Source of the DNA: Pseudomonas sp. Marseille-Q3773
GTDB taxonomy: Bacteria > Pseudomonadota > Gammaproteobacteria > Pseudomonadales > Pseudomonadaceae
DNA: 64,000 nt
NCBI RefSeq assembly: GCF_916618955.1
Contig: NZ_OU745390.1
Location: 806,001 to 870,000 of the forward strand
Direction of reading: 5' to 3'
Part shown: positions 39,581 to 49,024 of the stretch, piece by piece
Numbering within the stretch: the stretch's first letter is position 1
How the letters are laid out: each line of letters begins with the position of its first letter
The notes under the pieces: generated by a model
Database searches by the model: none
What the model was told of the DNA's origin: nothing
Seen by the model: only the letters and a program-made list of their open reading frames with translations
Position numbers and translations under genes: made by a program

Positions 39581-39641
39581 TTGCAGGGGGCCGCGAAGCG
39601 GCCCCAGAGGCCTTATGCATCTCAGACAGGACAGCACATCC

Positions 39642-40832
39642 ATGGCGCATGTACCGCAAGTAAAAATCCCCGCCACCTACCTCCGTGGCGGCACCAGCAA
39701 AGGCGTGTTCTTCCGCCTGCAGGACCTGCCCGAGCGGGCGCAAATCCCCGGGCCGGCTCGCGATGCCCTGCTGCTGCGGGTGATCGGCAGCCCGGACCCC
39801 TATGGCAAGCAGATCGACGGCATGGGCGGTGCCACTTCGAGCACCAGCAAGACCGTGATCCTGTCGAAGAGCATCAGGCCCGATCACGATGTCGACTACC
39901 TGTTCGGCCAGGTCAGCATCGACAAGGCCTTCGTCGACTGGAGCGGTAACTGTGGCAACCTCTCTGCCGCAGTCGGTTCGTTCGCCATCAGCAGCGGCCT
40001 GGTCGACCCCTCACGCATCCCGCGCAATGGCATCGCCACCGTTCGCATCTGGCAGGCCAATATCGGCAAGACCATCATCGCCCACGTGCCGATCAGCGAA
40101 GGTGAAGTGCAGGAAACCGGCGACTTCGAGCTGGACGGGGTGACCTTTCCTGCCGCCGAGGTGCAACTGGAGTTCCTCGACCCGGCGGCCGACGAAGACG
40201 GCGAGGGTGGCGCGATGTTCCCCACCGGAAACCTGGTCGATGACCTCGTGGTGCCCGGGCTGGGTACCTTCAAGGCGACCCTGATCAATGCCGGCATACC
40301 GACCATCTTCGTCAATGCGGCAGACATTGGCTACACCGGCACTGAACTGCAGGATGCCATCAACGGCGATTCGCAGGCACTGCTGCGCTTCGAGACGATC
40401 CGCGCGCATGGCGCCGTGCGCATGGGGCTGATCGAGCACGTCGACCAGGCTGCCGGGCGTCAGCACACGCCCAAAGTGGCGTTCGTCGCGCCGCCGAGCA
40501 CCTACACTGCGTCCAGTGGCAAGGTGGTGCAAGCGGGTGATATCGATCTGCTGGTACGGGCCCTGTCCATGGGCAAGCTGCACCACGCCATGATGGGTAC
40601 GGCCGCGGTGGCTATCGGTACTGCAGCGGCTATTCCTGGCACGCTGGTGAACCTGGCCGCTGGCGGCGGCGAGCGCAGCGCCGTGCGTTTCGGGCACCCC
40701 TCGGGCACCCTGCGGGTGGGGGCCGAGGCGCGCCAGGTGAAGGGTGAATGGACAGTGACCAAGGCAATCATGAGTCGCAGTGCCCGGGTGCTGATGGAGG
40801 GCTGGGTTCGCGTACCTGGCGATAGCTTCTAA
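39642..40832 (+). CDS. prpF: 2-methylaconitate cis-trans isomerase PrpF
   Basis: A 396-residue isomerase with a two-lobed diaminopimelate epimerase fold. It converts the AcnD product, 2-methyl-trans-aconitate, into the cis form that aconitase can hydrate. Motifs include LRGGTSKGVFFR at about 14-25, WSGNCGNLSAAVG near 98 and GTAAAIPGTLVNLAAGG near 330. The frame opens at 39549, inside acnD, but an AGGACAG site and family N terminus support the ATG at 39642. It lies between acnD and prpD in the operon. Confidence 0.96.
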   Translation: MAHVPQVKIPATYLRGGTSKGVFFRLQDLPERAQIPGPARDALLLRVIGSPDPYGKQIDGMGGATSSTSKTVILSKSIRPDHDVDYLFGQVSIDKAFVDWSGNCGNLSAAVGSFAISSGLVDPSRIPRNGIATVRIWQANIGKTIIAHVPISEGEVQETGDFELDGVTFPAAEVQLEFLDPAADEDGEGGAMFPTGNLVDDLVVPGLGTFKATLINAGIPTIFVNAADIGYTGTELQDAINGDSQALLRFETIRAHGAVRMGLIEHVDQAAGRQHTPKVAFVAPPSTYTASSGKVVQAGDIDLLVRALSMGKLHHAMMGTAAVAIGTAAAIPGTLVNLAAGGGERSAVRFGHPSGTLRVGAEARQVKGEWTVTKAIMSRSARVLMEGWVRVPGDSF

Positions 40833-40905
40833 CGCACCAACTGGCGCTCGGCTTCAAGCGGGGCCGCTGCATGGCAGCCCCGGCACTATTTGAAGGGAGC
40901 TGCAT

Positions 40906-42390
40906 ATGAGCGCCAACGTAGACCTCAATGACCGCCCGGATTACGACCAGGTGCTGCAAACCCTCGCCGACTACGCGCTCGGCTACCGGGTCGAATCAGC
41001 TGAAGCCCTGGACACCGCCCGCAACTGCCTGATGGATACCCTCGGCTGCGGCCTGCTGGCCTTGCGCTTCCCCGAGTGCAGCAAACTGCTCGGCCCGCTG
41101 GTGGAGGGCACCGTGGTGCCCAACGGCGCCCGTGTCCCAGGTACCAGCTACCGCCTCGACCCGGTCAAGGCGGCCTGGGACATCGGCTGCACGGTGCGCT
41201 GGCTGGACTATAACGACACCTGGCTGGCCGCCGAGTGGGCGCACCCCTCGGATAACCTGGGTGGCATCCTGGCGGTTGCCGACCATCTGTCGCAAAAGCG
41301 CGTGGCCGCAGGTGAAGCGCCACTGCTGATGCGTGACGTGTTGGAAGCCATGGTCATGGCCCATGAGATTCAGGGTGTGCTGGCGCTGGAAAACGCCTTC
41401 AATCGCGTTGGCCTCGACCACGTGATATTGGTCAAGGTGGCCTCCACCGCAGTCTGCGCAAGGCTGATGGGCGCCAACCGTGAGCAGCTGCTCAGTGCCT
41501 TGTCCCACGCCTTCGTCGATGGCCAGGCCCTGCGCACCTACCGTCACGCGCCCAACGCCGGTTCGCGCAAATCCTGGGCTGCCGGGGATGCGTCGAGCCG
41601 TGGTGTGCGCCTGGCCGATATCGCCCTGCGTGGCGAAATGGGCGTGCCCAGTGTGCTCACTGCGCCCCAATGGGGCTTCTACGACGTCCTGTTCAGCCAC
41701 ACCAACAAGGACCTGGCACTCAAGCCCGCCGAGCAGCAGGCGCTGCGCGTGCCGCAGGCCTTGGGTAGCTATGTGATGGAGAACGTACTGTTCAAGGTCA
41801 GTTTCCCCGCCGAGTTCCATGCCCAGACAGCCTGCGAGGCGGCAGTCAGCCTGCACCCGCGGGTGCGCAATCGCCTGCACGAGATTGACCGCATTGTCAT
41901 CACCACCCAGGAGTCGGCAATCCGCATCATTTCAAAGCGCGGCCCACTGGCCAACGCCGCCGACCGCGACCACTGCTTGCAGTACATGGTGGCGGTACCT
42001 CTGATTTTCGGGCATCTGGTGGCCGAGCAATATGAAGACGCCTTCCACGCCAGCCATCCAAGCATCGACCGCCTGCGCGAGAAAATGGAGGTGGTGGAAG
42101 ACCCTCGCTTCAGCCGTGAATACCTGGAGCCGGACAAGCGCTCGATCGCCAACGCGCTGCAGGTGTTCTTCAAGGATGGCAGCAGTACCGAGCAGGTGGT
42201 GGTGGAGTACCCGATCGGCCATCGGCGCCGGCGGGCGGAGGGCATACCGTTGCTGGAGGCGAAATTCAGGGCCAACCTGGCGACGCGGTTCGCCCGGCAG
42301 CGCTGTGAGGAAATTCTGGCGGTATGCAAGAACCAGCAGGCGCTGGAGGGGATGGCAGTGCACCGGTTCGTGGACCTGTTTGTAATCTGA
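40906..42390 (+). CDS. prpD: 2-methylcitrate dehydratase PrpD (cofactor-independent)
   Basis: A 494-residue MmgE/PrpD family enzyme that dehydrates 2-methylcitrate without an iron-sulfur cluster. Typical segments are [38 protein letters not shown] and [23 protein letters not shown] sequence near 210. It is the last gene of the operon, after a 73-base gap with a small GGGGCCGC-type palindrome. Its presence beside AcnD/PrpF gives two dehydration routes. A strong bidirectional terminator separates it from convergent acnB. Confidence 0.96.
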   Translation: MSANVDLNDRPDYDQVLQTLADYALGYRVESAEALDTARNCLMDTLGCGLLALRFPECSKLLGPLVEGTVVPNGARVPGTSYRLDPVKAAWDIGCTVRWLDYNDTWLAAEWAHPSDNLGGILAVADHLSQKRVAAGEAPLLMRDVLEAMVMAHEIQGVLALENAFNRVGLDHVILVKVASTAVCARLMGANREQLLSALSHAFVDGQALRTYRHAPNAGSRKSWAAGDASSRGVRLADIALRGEMGVPSVLTAPQWGFYDVLFSHTNKDLALKPAEQQALRVPQALGSYVMENVLFKVSFPAEFHAQTACEAAVSLHPRVRNRLHEIDRIVITTQESAIRIISKRGPLANAADRDHCLQYMVAVPLIFGHLVAEQYEDAFHASHPSIDRLREKMEVVEDPRFSREYLEPDKRSIANALQVFFKDGSSTEQVVVEYPIGHRRRRAEGIPLLEAKFRANLATRFARQRCEEILAVCKNQQALEGMAVHRFVDLFVI

Positions 42391-42418
42391 GAGGCCGGCA
42401 AGGCCAGCACCGCGCCAC

Positions 42419-42454
42419 AAAAAAAGCCCCGGCATCTCTGCCGGGGCTTCTTCT
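42419..42454. terminator. Bidirectional terminator between prpD and acnB
   Basis: AAGCCCCGGC (42424-42433) pairs perfectly with GCCGGGGCTT (42440-42449), with an A run on the left and TTCTTCT on the right, so it works for both converging genes. Confidence 0.92.
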
Positions 42455-42483
42455 AGCTTGCAGCTTACAACTTGCCGTTCAGC

Positions 42484-45093
42484 TTACGCCTGGACCACAG
42501 GGATCTTGGCGTTGGCTGCCGCTTCGCGGAACTCGGCGATCTGGTCGAAGCTCAGGTAGCGGTAGACGTCGGCAGCCATGCTGTCGATGTCTTTCGCGTA
42601 CTGCATGTACTCTTCGACGGTCGGCAGCTTGCCGATGATCGAAGCGACAGCAGCCAGTTCGGCCGATGCCAGGTACACGTTGGTGGCGTCGCCCAGACGG
42701 TTCGGGAAGTTACGGGTCGAAGTGGACACCACGGTCGAGCCGGTCTGCACACGCGCCTGGTTACCCATGCACAGCGAGCAGCCTGGCATTTCCATGCGCG
42801 CACCGGCCTTGCCGTAGATGCCGTAGTAGCCTTCTTCGGTCAGCTGGTGGGCGTCCATCTTGGTTGGCGGAGCCAGCCACAGACGGGTAGGGATACCGCC
42901 CTTGACTTTGTCCAGCAGCTTGCCGGCGGCGCGGAAGTGACCGATGTTGGTCATGCACGAACCGATGAACACTTCGTCGATCTTCTCGCCCTGTACCGAG
43001 GACAGCAGGCGTGCATCGTCCGGGTCGTTCGGCGCGCAGAGCACAGGCTCCTTGACGTCGGCCAGGTCGATTTCGATGATTTCAGCGTATTCGGCATCGG
43101 CGTCGGCCGACAGCAGCTCAGGCTTGGCCAGCCAGGCTTCCATGGCCTGGGCGCGGCGCTCCAGGGTGCGGGCGTCGCCGTAGCCTTCGCCGATCATCCA
43201 GCGCAGCAGGGTGATGTTCGACTGCAGGTACTCGGCGATGGCCTTTTCCGGCAGCTTGATGGTGCAACCGGCAGCGGAACGCTCAGCCGAGGCGTCGGAC
43301 AGCTCGAAGGCTTGCTCGACGGTCAGGTCGTTCAGGCCTTCGATCTCGAGAATGCGGCCGGAGAAGATGTTCTTCTTGCCTTTCTTCTCGACGGTCAGCA
43401 GGCCCTTCTGGATGGCGTAGTAAGGGATGGCATGGACCAGGTCACGCAGGGTGATGCCTGGCTGCAGTTTGCCCTTGAAGCGCACCAGTACCGATTCCGG
43501 CATGTCCAGCGGCATGACGCCGGTGGCAGCAGCGAAGGCTACCAGGCCGGAACCGGCCGGGAACGAAATGCCGATCGGGAAGCGGGTGTGCGAGTCGCCA
43601 CCGGTACCCACGGTGTCGGGCATCAGCATGCGGTTCAGCCAGCTGTGGATGATGCCGTCGCCCGGGCGCAGCGACACGCCGCCACGGGTGCGGATGAAGT
43701 CTGGCAGGGTGTGGTGGGTGGTCACGTCGATCGGCTTCGGATAAGCCGCGGTGTGGCAGAACGACTGCATTACCAGGTCAGCGGAGAAGCCCAGGCACGC
43801 CAGGTCTTTCAGCTCGTCGCGGGTCATCGGGCCAGTGGTGTCCTGGGAACCGACGGTGGTCATCTTCGGCTCGCAGTAGGTACCTGGGCGCACGCCCTTG
43901 CCTTCCGGCAGGCCGCAGGCACGGCCGACCATCTTCTGCGCCAGGGTGAAGCCTTTGCCCGAATCAGCAGGCTGCTCCGGCTTCTTGAACAGGTCGGAAG
44001 CACCCAGGCCCAGTTCGGCGCGGGCCTTCTCGGTCAGGCCGCGACCGACGATCAGCGGGATACGGCCGCCAGCGCGGACTTCATCCAGCAGCACTTCGGT
44101 TTTCAGCTGGAAGGTGGTGACCAGTTCGTCGCTGCCGTGACGGCGCACTTCGCCCTTGAACGGGTAAACGTCGATGACGTCGCCCATGGCCAGGTTGGTG
44201 CAGTCGAATTCGATCGGCAGGGCGCCAGCGTCTTCCATGGTGTTGTAGAAGATCGGGGCGATCTTGGTGCCGAAGCAGAAACCACCGGCGCGCTTGTTCG
44301 GTACGTACGGGATGTCGTCGCCGAAGAACCACAGTACCGAGTTGGTAGCCGATTTACGCGATGAGCCGGTACCGACCACGTCACCGACGTAGGCAACCGG
44401 GAAGCCCTTGGCCTTGACCGCTTCGATCTGGGCCAGCGGGCCGACCGAACCAGGCTGCTGCGGCTCGATGCCGTCGCGGGCCATTTTCAGCATGGCCAGG
44501 GCGTGCAGCGGGATGTCAGGGCGCGACCAGGCGTCCGGGGCAGGCGACAGGTCGTCGGTGTTGGTTTCGCCAGGCACCTTGAACACGGTCAGGGTGTATT
44601 TGTCGGCGATCGCCGGGCGCGAGGTGAACCACTCGCCGGCAGCCCAGGATTCCAGCACGGCCTTGGCATGGACGTTGCCAGCCTTGGCTTTTTCGGCCAC
44701 GTCGTGGAAGGCATCGAACATCAGCAGGGTGTGCTTGAGCTGTTCGGCCGCGACGGCGCCCAGTTCGGCGTCATCCAGCAGCGCAACCAGCGTTTCGATG
44801 TTGTAGCCGCCCTGCATGGTGCCCAGCAGTTCGGTGGCGTGCTTGCGGTCGATCAAAGGCGACTTGGCTTCGCCCTTGGCGATAGCGGACAGGAAAGCGG
44901 CCTTGACGTAGGCGGCTTCGTCGACCCCTGGTGGTACGCGGTGGGTGATCAGGTCTACGAGGAAGGCTTCTTCGCCGGCCGGCGGGTTTTTCAGCAGCTC
45001 GACCAGGCCTGCAGTTTGTTCGGCGTTCAGCGGCTGGGGCACGATGCCCAGGGCGGCACGCTCTTCGATGTGTTTGCGGTAGGCTTCAAGCAC
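42484..45093 (-). CDS. acnB: Aconitate hydratase B
   Basis: An 869-residue aconitase of the AcnB type, with the HEAT-like domain first and the catalytic core last. It interconverts citrate and isocitrate and can also hydrate 2-methylaconitate. The Fe/S cysteines are in [12 protein letters not shown] and [11 protein letters not shown] near the C terminus. An in-frame ATG at 45108 exists, but GAGGGA lies 7 bases before the GTG at 45093, and that start gives the family N terminus ([17 protein letters not shown]) and normal length. It converges on prpD, completing the methylcitrate cycle, and has a long structured upstream region. Confidence 0.96.
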   Translation of the reverse strand: MLEAYRKHIEERAALGIVPQPLNAEQTAGLVELLKNPPAGEEAFLVDLITHRVPPGVDEAAYVKAAFLSAIAKGEAKSPLIDRKHATELLGTMQGGYNIETLVALLDDAELGAVAAEQLKHTLLMFDAFHDVAEKAKAGNVHAKAVLESWAAGEWFTSRPAIADKYTLTVFKVPGETNTDDLSPAPDAWSRPDIPLHALAMLKMARDGIEPQQPGSVGPLAQIEAVKAKGFPVAYVGDVVGTGSSRKSATNSVLWFFGDDIPYVPNKRAGGFCFGTKIAPIFYNTMEDAGALPIEFDCTNLAMGDVIDVYPFKGEVRRHGSDELVTTFQLKTEVLLDEVRAGGRIPLIVGRGLTEKARAELGLGASDLFKKPEQPADSGKGFTLAQKMVGRACGLPEGKGVRPGTYCEPKMTTVGSQDTTGPMTRDELKDLACLGFSADLVMQSFCHTAAYPKPIDVTTHHTLPDFIRTRGGVSLRPGDGIIHSWLNRMLMPDTVGTGGDSHTRFPIGISFPAGSGLVAFAAATGVMPLDMPESVLVRFKGKLQPGITLRDLVHAIPYYAIQKGLLTVEKKGKKNIFSGRILEIEGLNDLTVEQAFELSDASAERSAAGCTIKLPEKAIAEYLQSNITLLRWMIGEGYGDARTLERRAQAMEAWLAKPELLSADADAEYAEIIEIDLADVKEPVLCAPNDPDDARLLSSVQGEKIDEVFIGSCMTNIGHFRAAGKLLDKVKGGIPTRLWLAPPTKMDAHQLTEEGYYGIYGKAGARMEMPGCSLCMGNQARVQTGSTVVSTSTRNFPNRLGDATNVYLASAELAAVASIIGKLPTVEEYMQYAKDIDSMAADVYRYLSFDQIAEFREAAANAKIPVVQA

Positions 45094-45499
45094 AGTTATT
45101 TCCCTCATCAGTGGTCCCTAAAGGGGGTCCGGGACGCTCATCCAGCATTCAATGCACCCATGCGCTGCCACGGCTTTGTGAGCCGCCCAGCCAGAGTCGC
45201 AAGGAATCCTTACAGAAGCTGCTTTCAAAGTTTTACGCCTGCAGAACGGAAAGCTGATGAGGGCTGGCACGGGCATGCGAGGGATGCATGGCCCGGGCCA
45301 ACGCCGTTCTACCGGATGAACTGTGCTCGTGACGCTTTGAAAACAGCTTCCAACGGACATTGTTGCCTTTGAAAAGGCCGGATGATTCTACGGCAAAAAA
45401 AGCCCGAAGGTAAGGCGGCGAAGATGACTTTAACGAGTGACCCTGGTTAGACAAAGGGCTAACATGGGCTCGTGTTCCACCGCCAAGCTGTTGTTTTTC
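45094..45499. other. Divergent region acnB to DUF1289 gene (406 bases)
   Basis: No credible gene. It contains a long imperfect dyad (45215-45350, described separately), so either a structured acnB leader or an independent small RNA is possible. AAAAAAAGCCCGAAGG at 45395-45411 is AT-rich on its left. Open frames here are the 5' extensions of shadow frames. Confidence 0.5.
45215..45350. ncRNA. Long imperfect hairpin upstream of acnB, possible small RNA or leader
   Basis: GAAGCTGCTTTCAAAG (45215-45230) pairs with CTTTGAAAACAGCTTC (45335-45350), 15 of 16 bases, enclosing a second stem AGAACGG/CCGTTCT and an inner GGGC-ATGC/GCAT-GGCCC stem. Three nested stems over 136 bases suggest a folded RNA. 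There is no homologue I recognise; it could also be a mobile palindrome. Confidence 0.35.
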
Positions 45500-45967
45500 A
45501 TGTCCAACAAGTCCATCAAGACCCCTTGCGTCGGCCTCTGCTCCACGGTCTATGGAGACACGGTGTGCCGTGGCTGCAAGCGGTTTCACCACGAAGTGAT
45601 CCACTGGAATGGCTACGACGATGCGCAAAAGCGCGCCGTGTGGCTGCGCCTGGAGCAGCTGCTGGTGCAGGTGATGATGGCCAAGCTGGAAGTGTTCGAC
45701 AAAGGGCTGCTGCGCCAGCAGCTGGAGCAGCGCTCCATCCGCTTTGTCGAACAGCAATCGGAATATTGCTGGGCGTACCAGCTGATCGCCCGCGGCGCAC
45801 GGATGATCCGTGACCTGGAAGCCTACGGCATGGTACTGCTGCCGGAATTCCGCGACTGGGAGCTGCCGCAGTTGCGCGACGCCATCGACCGCGAGTTCTT
45901 CCTGTTGTCGGAAGCGCATTACCAGCGCTACATCGCGCCGGCGTTCCTGAACAGCGCGCTGGAATAG
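45500..45967 (+). CDS. DUF1289 family protein
   Basis: A 155-residue protein with an N-terminal DUF1289 cysteine cluster: TPCVGLCSTVYGDTVCRGCKRFHHEVIHW, four Cys in C-x3-C-x8-C-x2-C spacing, probably a metal site. A helical C-terminal part of about 110 residues follows, which many DUF1289 proteins lack. The ATG at 45500 (MSNKSIKTP) fits the family but has no clear ribosome site; an in-frame ATG at 45464 has AAGGG upstream. It is divergent from acnB and convergent with queD. Function unknown. Confidence 0.82.
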   Translation: MSNKSIKTPCVGLCSTVYGDTVCRGCKRFHHEVIHWNGYDDAQKRAVWLRLEQLLVQVMMAKLEVFDKGLLRQQLEQRSIRFVEQQSEYCWAYQLIARGARMIRDLEAYGMVLLPEFRDWELPQLRDAIDREFFLLSEAHYQRYIAPAFLNSALE

Positions 45968-46061
45968 CGGTTTCCAGCGGTCGGCCCGGCCAGCGCCAGG
46001 CCGCCATCCATTCAGCCCGTTTGCGGGCGTAGCGTCAGCGCCGGAGCCAGCCCTTGCTGCA

Positions 46062-46418
46062 TCAGTCGCCGGTGTACTCGCAGCCGCTGGTGCAGGTTTC
46101 GTGAATGCGCACCTTGGAAAGCTCCGGCATCAGCGGTTTGACCTGGTCCCAGATCCATTTCGCAATGACTTCGCTGGTCGGGTTCTCGAGCCCCGGAATG
46201 TCGTTGAGGTAGTTGTGGTCCAGCTGCTCGTAGATCGGCTTGAAGATCGCCTTCACCTCGGCAAAATCACGGATCCAGCCGGTATGCGGGTCGAGCGGGC
46301 CGGTGAGGTGCAGGCCGACCTTGAACGAGTGGCCGTGCAGGCGGCCGCATTTGTGCCCGGCCGGGACATTGGGCAGGCGATGGGCCGATTCGAATGTGAA
46401 TTCCTTGAAGATTTCCAC
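46062..46418 (-). CDS. queD: 6-carboxy-5,6,7,8-tetrahydropterin synthase QueD
   Basis: A 118-residue T-fold enzyme that converts dihydroneopterin triphosphate to 6-carboxytetrahydropterin in queuosine synthesis. Zinc ligands His13, His28 and His30 (SAHRL and LHGHSF) and catalytic Cys24 ([10 protein letters not shown]) are in place; the second catalytic block is LDHNYLND, with [13 protein letters not shown] near the substrate site. Length is normal. It stands alone, without queC or queE in the window, between convergent DUF1289 and the patatin gene. Confidence 0.94.
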   Translation of the reverse strand: MEIFKEFTFESAHRLPNVPAGHKCGRLHGHSFKVGLHLTGPLDPHTGWIRDFAEVKAIFKPIYEQLDHNYLNDIPGLENPTSEVIAKWIWDQVKPLMPELSKVRIHETCTSGCEYTGD

Positions 46419-46471
46419 GCTGTCGTAACTCTTTATGAATCAACAATGCGCGCAGTCTACCAGCATGGCCG

Positions 46472-47551
46472 CTACAAGGCTTGCAGGCGTTCGTGCAACC
46501 GCCCGGTGGCGATCAGCTCCAGCAGCTCGTCGCCCAGGCGCTGGCTTTCGGCAATGGCTTTGTACCAGTAACGCTTGCGGCTTGGAGCGTCGCCCATGAA
46601 ACGCTTGAAGTCGTTACGGTCGGGCAGCTTGCCATAGGGCAGGGCGGCCAGGTATTGCGGCGACGGTGTCATCAGCAGCACGTTCTGCAGGCGCGTGGCG
46701 TCGCCCTTGCGCCACGGCAGGGCCTTGTCGAACCAGCCGGGTACCACCTTGTCGGCAAAGTGCGGGTACAGCACCAGGTCGTCGCCGCGGTAGGGCAGGT
46801 CGAGGTGGTAATCGAGCAGGCCGCCGTCGCGATAGGTGCCCGCGCCCGCACCAGGAATGTCGCGGACCCCTTGCATGACCAGCGGAATCGAGCCTGAGGC
46901 GAGCAGGGCCTGGCGCAGGTTGGCCAGTTCCAGGGGCAGGCAACGCGAGGGGAAATCGGTGAGTGCCTCGAGCGGCGGGGTAGCGCGGCCGTCGTGCAGG
47001 ATGATGCGCTCGAAGTGGCGGGCCAGCCGCGCCCGGCCAAGCAGGTTGCTGGCCACCACCGAGCCCAGGCCAAGGCCCAGGCGGCCGCGGTGGTCATGGG
47101 CGAGGTGGCCATGGCTCTTCACCACCAGGATGTTCAGGCGATAGTTCGGGTTGGCCAGCAACTCACCGTCGCGACCTTGCAGCAGGTCATCGAGCATGCG
47201 CTGGCAACTGCGGCTGATCTCGGTGGGTGTGACGCCCTTGGCAAAATCCTGCTCGGTGTACAGTTCGCCCAGGCGTCGGATACCTGCGACCGGGTCGTCG
47301 AGGCAGGCACTGGCAAAGCGCCAGGCGCCGATCGAGGCACCAATGAGGGCACGCTGGCGTGGCGCCGATGGCAGCCATTCACCGAACAGTGCCAGGTCCA
47401 GGCCCTGGATTCCCAACGGCTTCGGCCCGCCCGCCGCACCCGGCAGCACGCCCACGTCGAGCGCCTGCAGGCCGCGTTCGCGGATCTGCCGCAGGGCACG
47501 CTGGCCGGCCTTGAAGGTGAGGGCTGGGTATTTGACGTGGATGGCGCTCAT
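46472..47551 (-). CDS. Patatin-like phospholipase domain protein
   Basis: A 359-residue patatin-family hydrolase different from the one at 8.3 kb. The oxyanion loop is LPGAAGGPKPLG (about 36-47), the nucleophile is Ser73 in GASIGAW, and the catalytic Asp242 is in YRDGGLLDYH. The spacing from Gly-rich loop to nucleophile is longer than in the RssA type. No signal peptide. The frame is open to 47644, but the ATG at 47551 (MSAIHVKYP) has GAAGAGA upstream. Transcribed alone, divergent from the PepSY operon. Substrate unknown. Confidence 0.85.
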   Translation of the reverse strand: MSAIHVKYPALTFKAGQRALRQIRERGLQALDVGVLPGAAGGPKPLGIQGLDLALFGEWLPSAPRQRALIGASIGAWRFASACLDDPVAGIRRLGELYTEQDFAKGVTPTEISRSCQRMLDDLLQGRDGELLANPNYRLNILVVKSHGHLAHDHRGRLGLGLGSVVASNLLGRARLARHFERIILHDGRATPPLEALTDFPSRCLPLELANLRQALLASGSIPLVMQGVRDIPGAGAGTYRDGGLLDYHLDLPYRGDDLVLYPHFADKVVPGWFDKALPWRKGDATRLQNVLLMTPSPQYLAALPYGKLPDRNDFKRFMGDAPSRKRYWYKAIAESQRLGDELLELIATGRLHERLQAL

Positions 47552-47680
47552 GGCAGGTCTCTTCGGCGGTAAGCGGGCATTATAGGGATTGAGCTGGGAT
47601 CTGGGCGCGGACAAGCCCGTTGCCACCTTGACCTGCGCTATCATGCCGCCAGTTGTTTTCAGGTTGAATTAAGGACCGGT

Positions 47681-47694
47681 GGTTAATCTTAACC
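47681..47694. promoter_or_regulatory. Possible operator of the PepSY two-component operon
   Basis: GGTTAA-TC-TTAACC, a perfect 14-bp inverted repeat 38 bases ahead of the first PepSY start, with another TTAA 10 bases to its left (GAATTAAGG). OmpR-type regulators often bind such repeats, and the regulator is encoded in this operon. Confidence 0.5.
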
Positions 47695-47732
47695 CCGTAG
47701 ACAACTTGTACAGTTCTCAGGAGAGAAGAACG

Positions 47733-48041
47733 ATGAAAACCTTGACTGCCCTGTTCACCGCCGCCGCCCTTGCCGTGGGCGCCAACGCCGCCTTTGCCAA
47801 GGACGTGCAGCCCGACGAAGTGGTCAAACTGGTCAATGCCAAGACCGTCAAGTCGCTGGATGAACTCAAGGCCGCCGCCGTGGCCAAGCACCCCGGCGCC
47901 ACCGTTACCGACTCGGAGCTGGAAGACGAATACGGCCGCTACATCTACAAGGTCGAGCTGCGTGATACGCAGAATGTCGAGTGGGACGTCGACCTGGATG
48001 CCAAGACCGGAGAAGTTCTGAAGGACGAGCGGGACAACTGA
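47733..48041 (+). CDS. PepSY domain periplasmic protein, first copy
   Basis: A 102-residue exported protein: signal peptide MKTLTALFTAAALAVGANAAFA, then a single PepSY domain (YIYKVELRDTQNVEWDVDLDAKTGEVLKDE). PepSY domains are small folds found in peptidase inhibitors and in the sensory parts of two-component operons. AGGAGAG sits 6 bases from the ATG at 47733. Its stop overlaps the next gene's ATG by one base. With the second PepSY protein it probably modulates the kinase encoded downstream, or is the main product controlled by it. Confidence 0.9.
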   Translation: MKTLTALFTAAALAVGANAAFAKDVQPDEVVKLVNAKTVKSLDELKAAAVAKHPGATVTDSELEDEYGRYIYKVELRDTQNVEWDVDLDAKTGEVLKDERDN

Positions 48042-48355
48042 TGATCCACCTACCGCGGTCGGCACGCTACCTTGCGCTGACGCTGCTGGCCGCATGCTCG
48101 CTGGCCATGGCCCGCGACCTTGACCAGGACGAAGCCCTGGAGTTGCGCCAGAAAGGCATCATCCTGCCGCTCGAGCACCTGCTGGAAGCCGCCCTGGGCC
48201 GTCACCCCGGGGCGCGCCTGCTGGAGGCCGAGCTGGAAGAAGATGATGATCGCTATGAATACGAGGTCGAGTTGCTGACGACCGAAGGTGTGGTGCGCGA
48301 GATCAAGCTCGATGCCAGCACCGGTACCCTGCTCAAGGACGAGGAAGACGACTGA
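48041..48355 (+). CDS. PepSY domain periplasmic protein, second copy
   Basis: A 104-residue relative of the preceding protein, with a signal peptide ending in LAACSLAMA (a Cys is present, so lipidation is not excluded) and a PepSY domain (YEYEVELLTTEGVVREIKLDASTGTLLKDE). It shares the DASTGTLLKDE/DAKTGEVLKDE ending with copy one, indicating tandem duplication. Acidic C terminus EEDD. It overlaps copy one by one base and abuts the response regulator with no gap (stop 48353-48355, ATG 48356), so the four genes form one tightly coupled operon. Confidence 0.88.
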   Translation: MIHLPRSARYLALTLLAACSLAMARDLDQDEALELRQKGIILPLEHLLEAALGRHPGARLLEAELEEDDDRYEYEVELLTTEGVVREIKLDASTGTLLKDEEDD

Positions 48356-49024
48356 ATGCGCCTGTTGCTAGTCGAAGATAATGTCCCGCTCGCCGATGAA
48401 CTGACCGGCGGCCTGCAACGCCAGGGCTATGCTGTCGATTGGCTGGCCGATGGCCGTGACGCCGTGTACCAGGGCCAGAGCGAACCTTACGACCTGATCA
48501 TCCTCGACCTTGGCTTGCCAGGCTTGCCGGGCCTCGAGGTGTTGGCCCAATGGCGCGCCGCCGGCCTGGCCACGCCGGTGCTGATCCTCACCGCGCGCGG
48601 CTCGTGGGCCGAGCGTATCGAAGGGTTGAAGGCCGGGGCTGATGATTACCTGAGCAAGCCCTTCCACCCCGAAGAGCTGCAACTGCGCATTCAGGCATTG
48701 CTGCGTCGAGCCCGTGGGCTGGCCAACCAGCCGACGCTGGAAGCGGCCGGCCTGCACCTGGATGAAAGCCGCCAGTGCGTAATCCGAGATGGTGTGGATA
48801 TCCAGCTGACCGCCGCCGAGTTCCGCCTGTTGCGCTACTTCATGCTGCATCCGCAGCAGATCCTGTCCAAGGGCCATCTGGCCGAACACCTTTACGACGG
48901 TGAGACCGAGCGCGATTCCAACGTGCTGGAAGTGCACGTCAACCATCTGCGGCGCAAGCTGGGCCGCAGTGTCATCGAGACCCGCCGCGGGCAAGGTTAC
49001 ATCTATGCCGGGAGCGCGGCGTGA
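48356..49024 (+). CDS. OmpR-family response regulator
   Basis: A 222-residue regulator with a receiver domain (1-115; phosphate acceptor Asp51 in LDLGLPG, switch Lys in LSKPF) and a winged-helix DNA-binding domain (about 125-220; [13 protein letters not shown] and [15 protein letters not shown]). It follows the second PepSY gene without a gap and overlaps the kinase by four bases (GTGA). It is close to QseB/TctD-type regulators. Likely target: the operon's own promoter with its GGTTAATCTTAACC repeat; this is inference. Confidence 0.94.
   Translation: MRLLLVEDNVPLADELTGGLQRQGYAVDWLADGRDAVYQGQSEPYDLIILDLGLPGLPGLEVLAQWRAAGLATPVLILTARGSWAERIEGLKAGADDYLSKPFHPEELQLRIQALLRRARGLANQPTLEAAGLHLDESRQCVIRDGVDIQLTAAEFRLLRYFMLHPQQILSKGHLAEHLYDGETERDSNVLEVHVNHLRRKLGRSVIETRRGQGYIYAGSAA

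Noticed and set aside
36830..39676. 948-codon open frame antisense to acnD
   Set aside because: Mirror of acnD codon bias; the protein is low complexity and matches no family. acnD itself is certain.
42472..44364. 630-codon open frame antisense to acnB
   Set aside because: Shadow of acnB in a GC-rich genome; same His/Gln/Gly-rich composition as other shadows.
45094..45108. ATG at 45108 as acnB start
   Set aside because: It overlaps the Shine-Dalgarno of the GTG at 45093, which gives the family N terminus and length.
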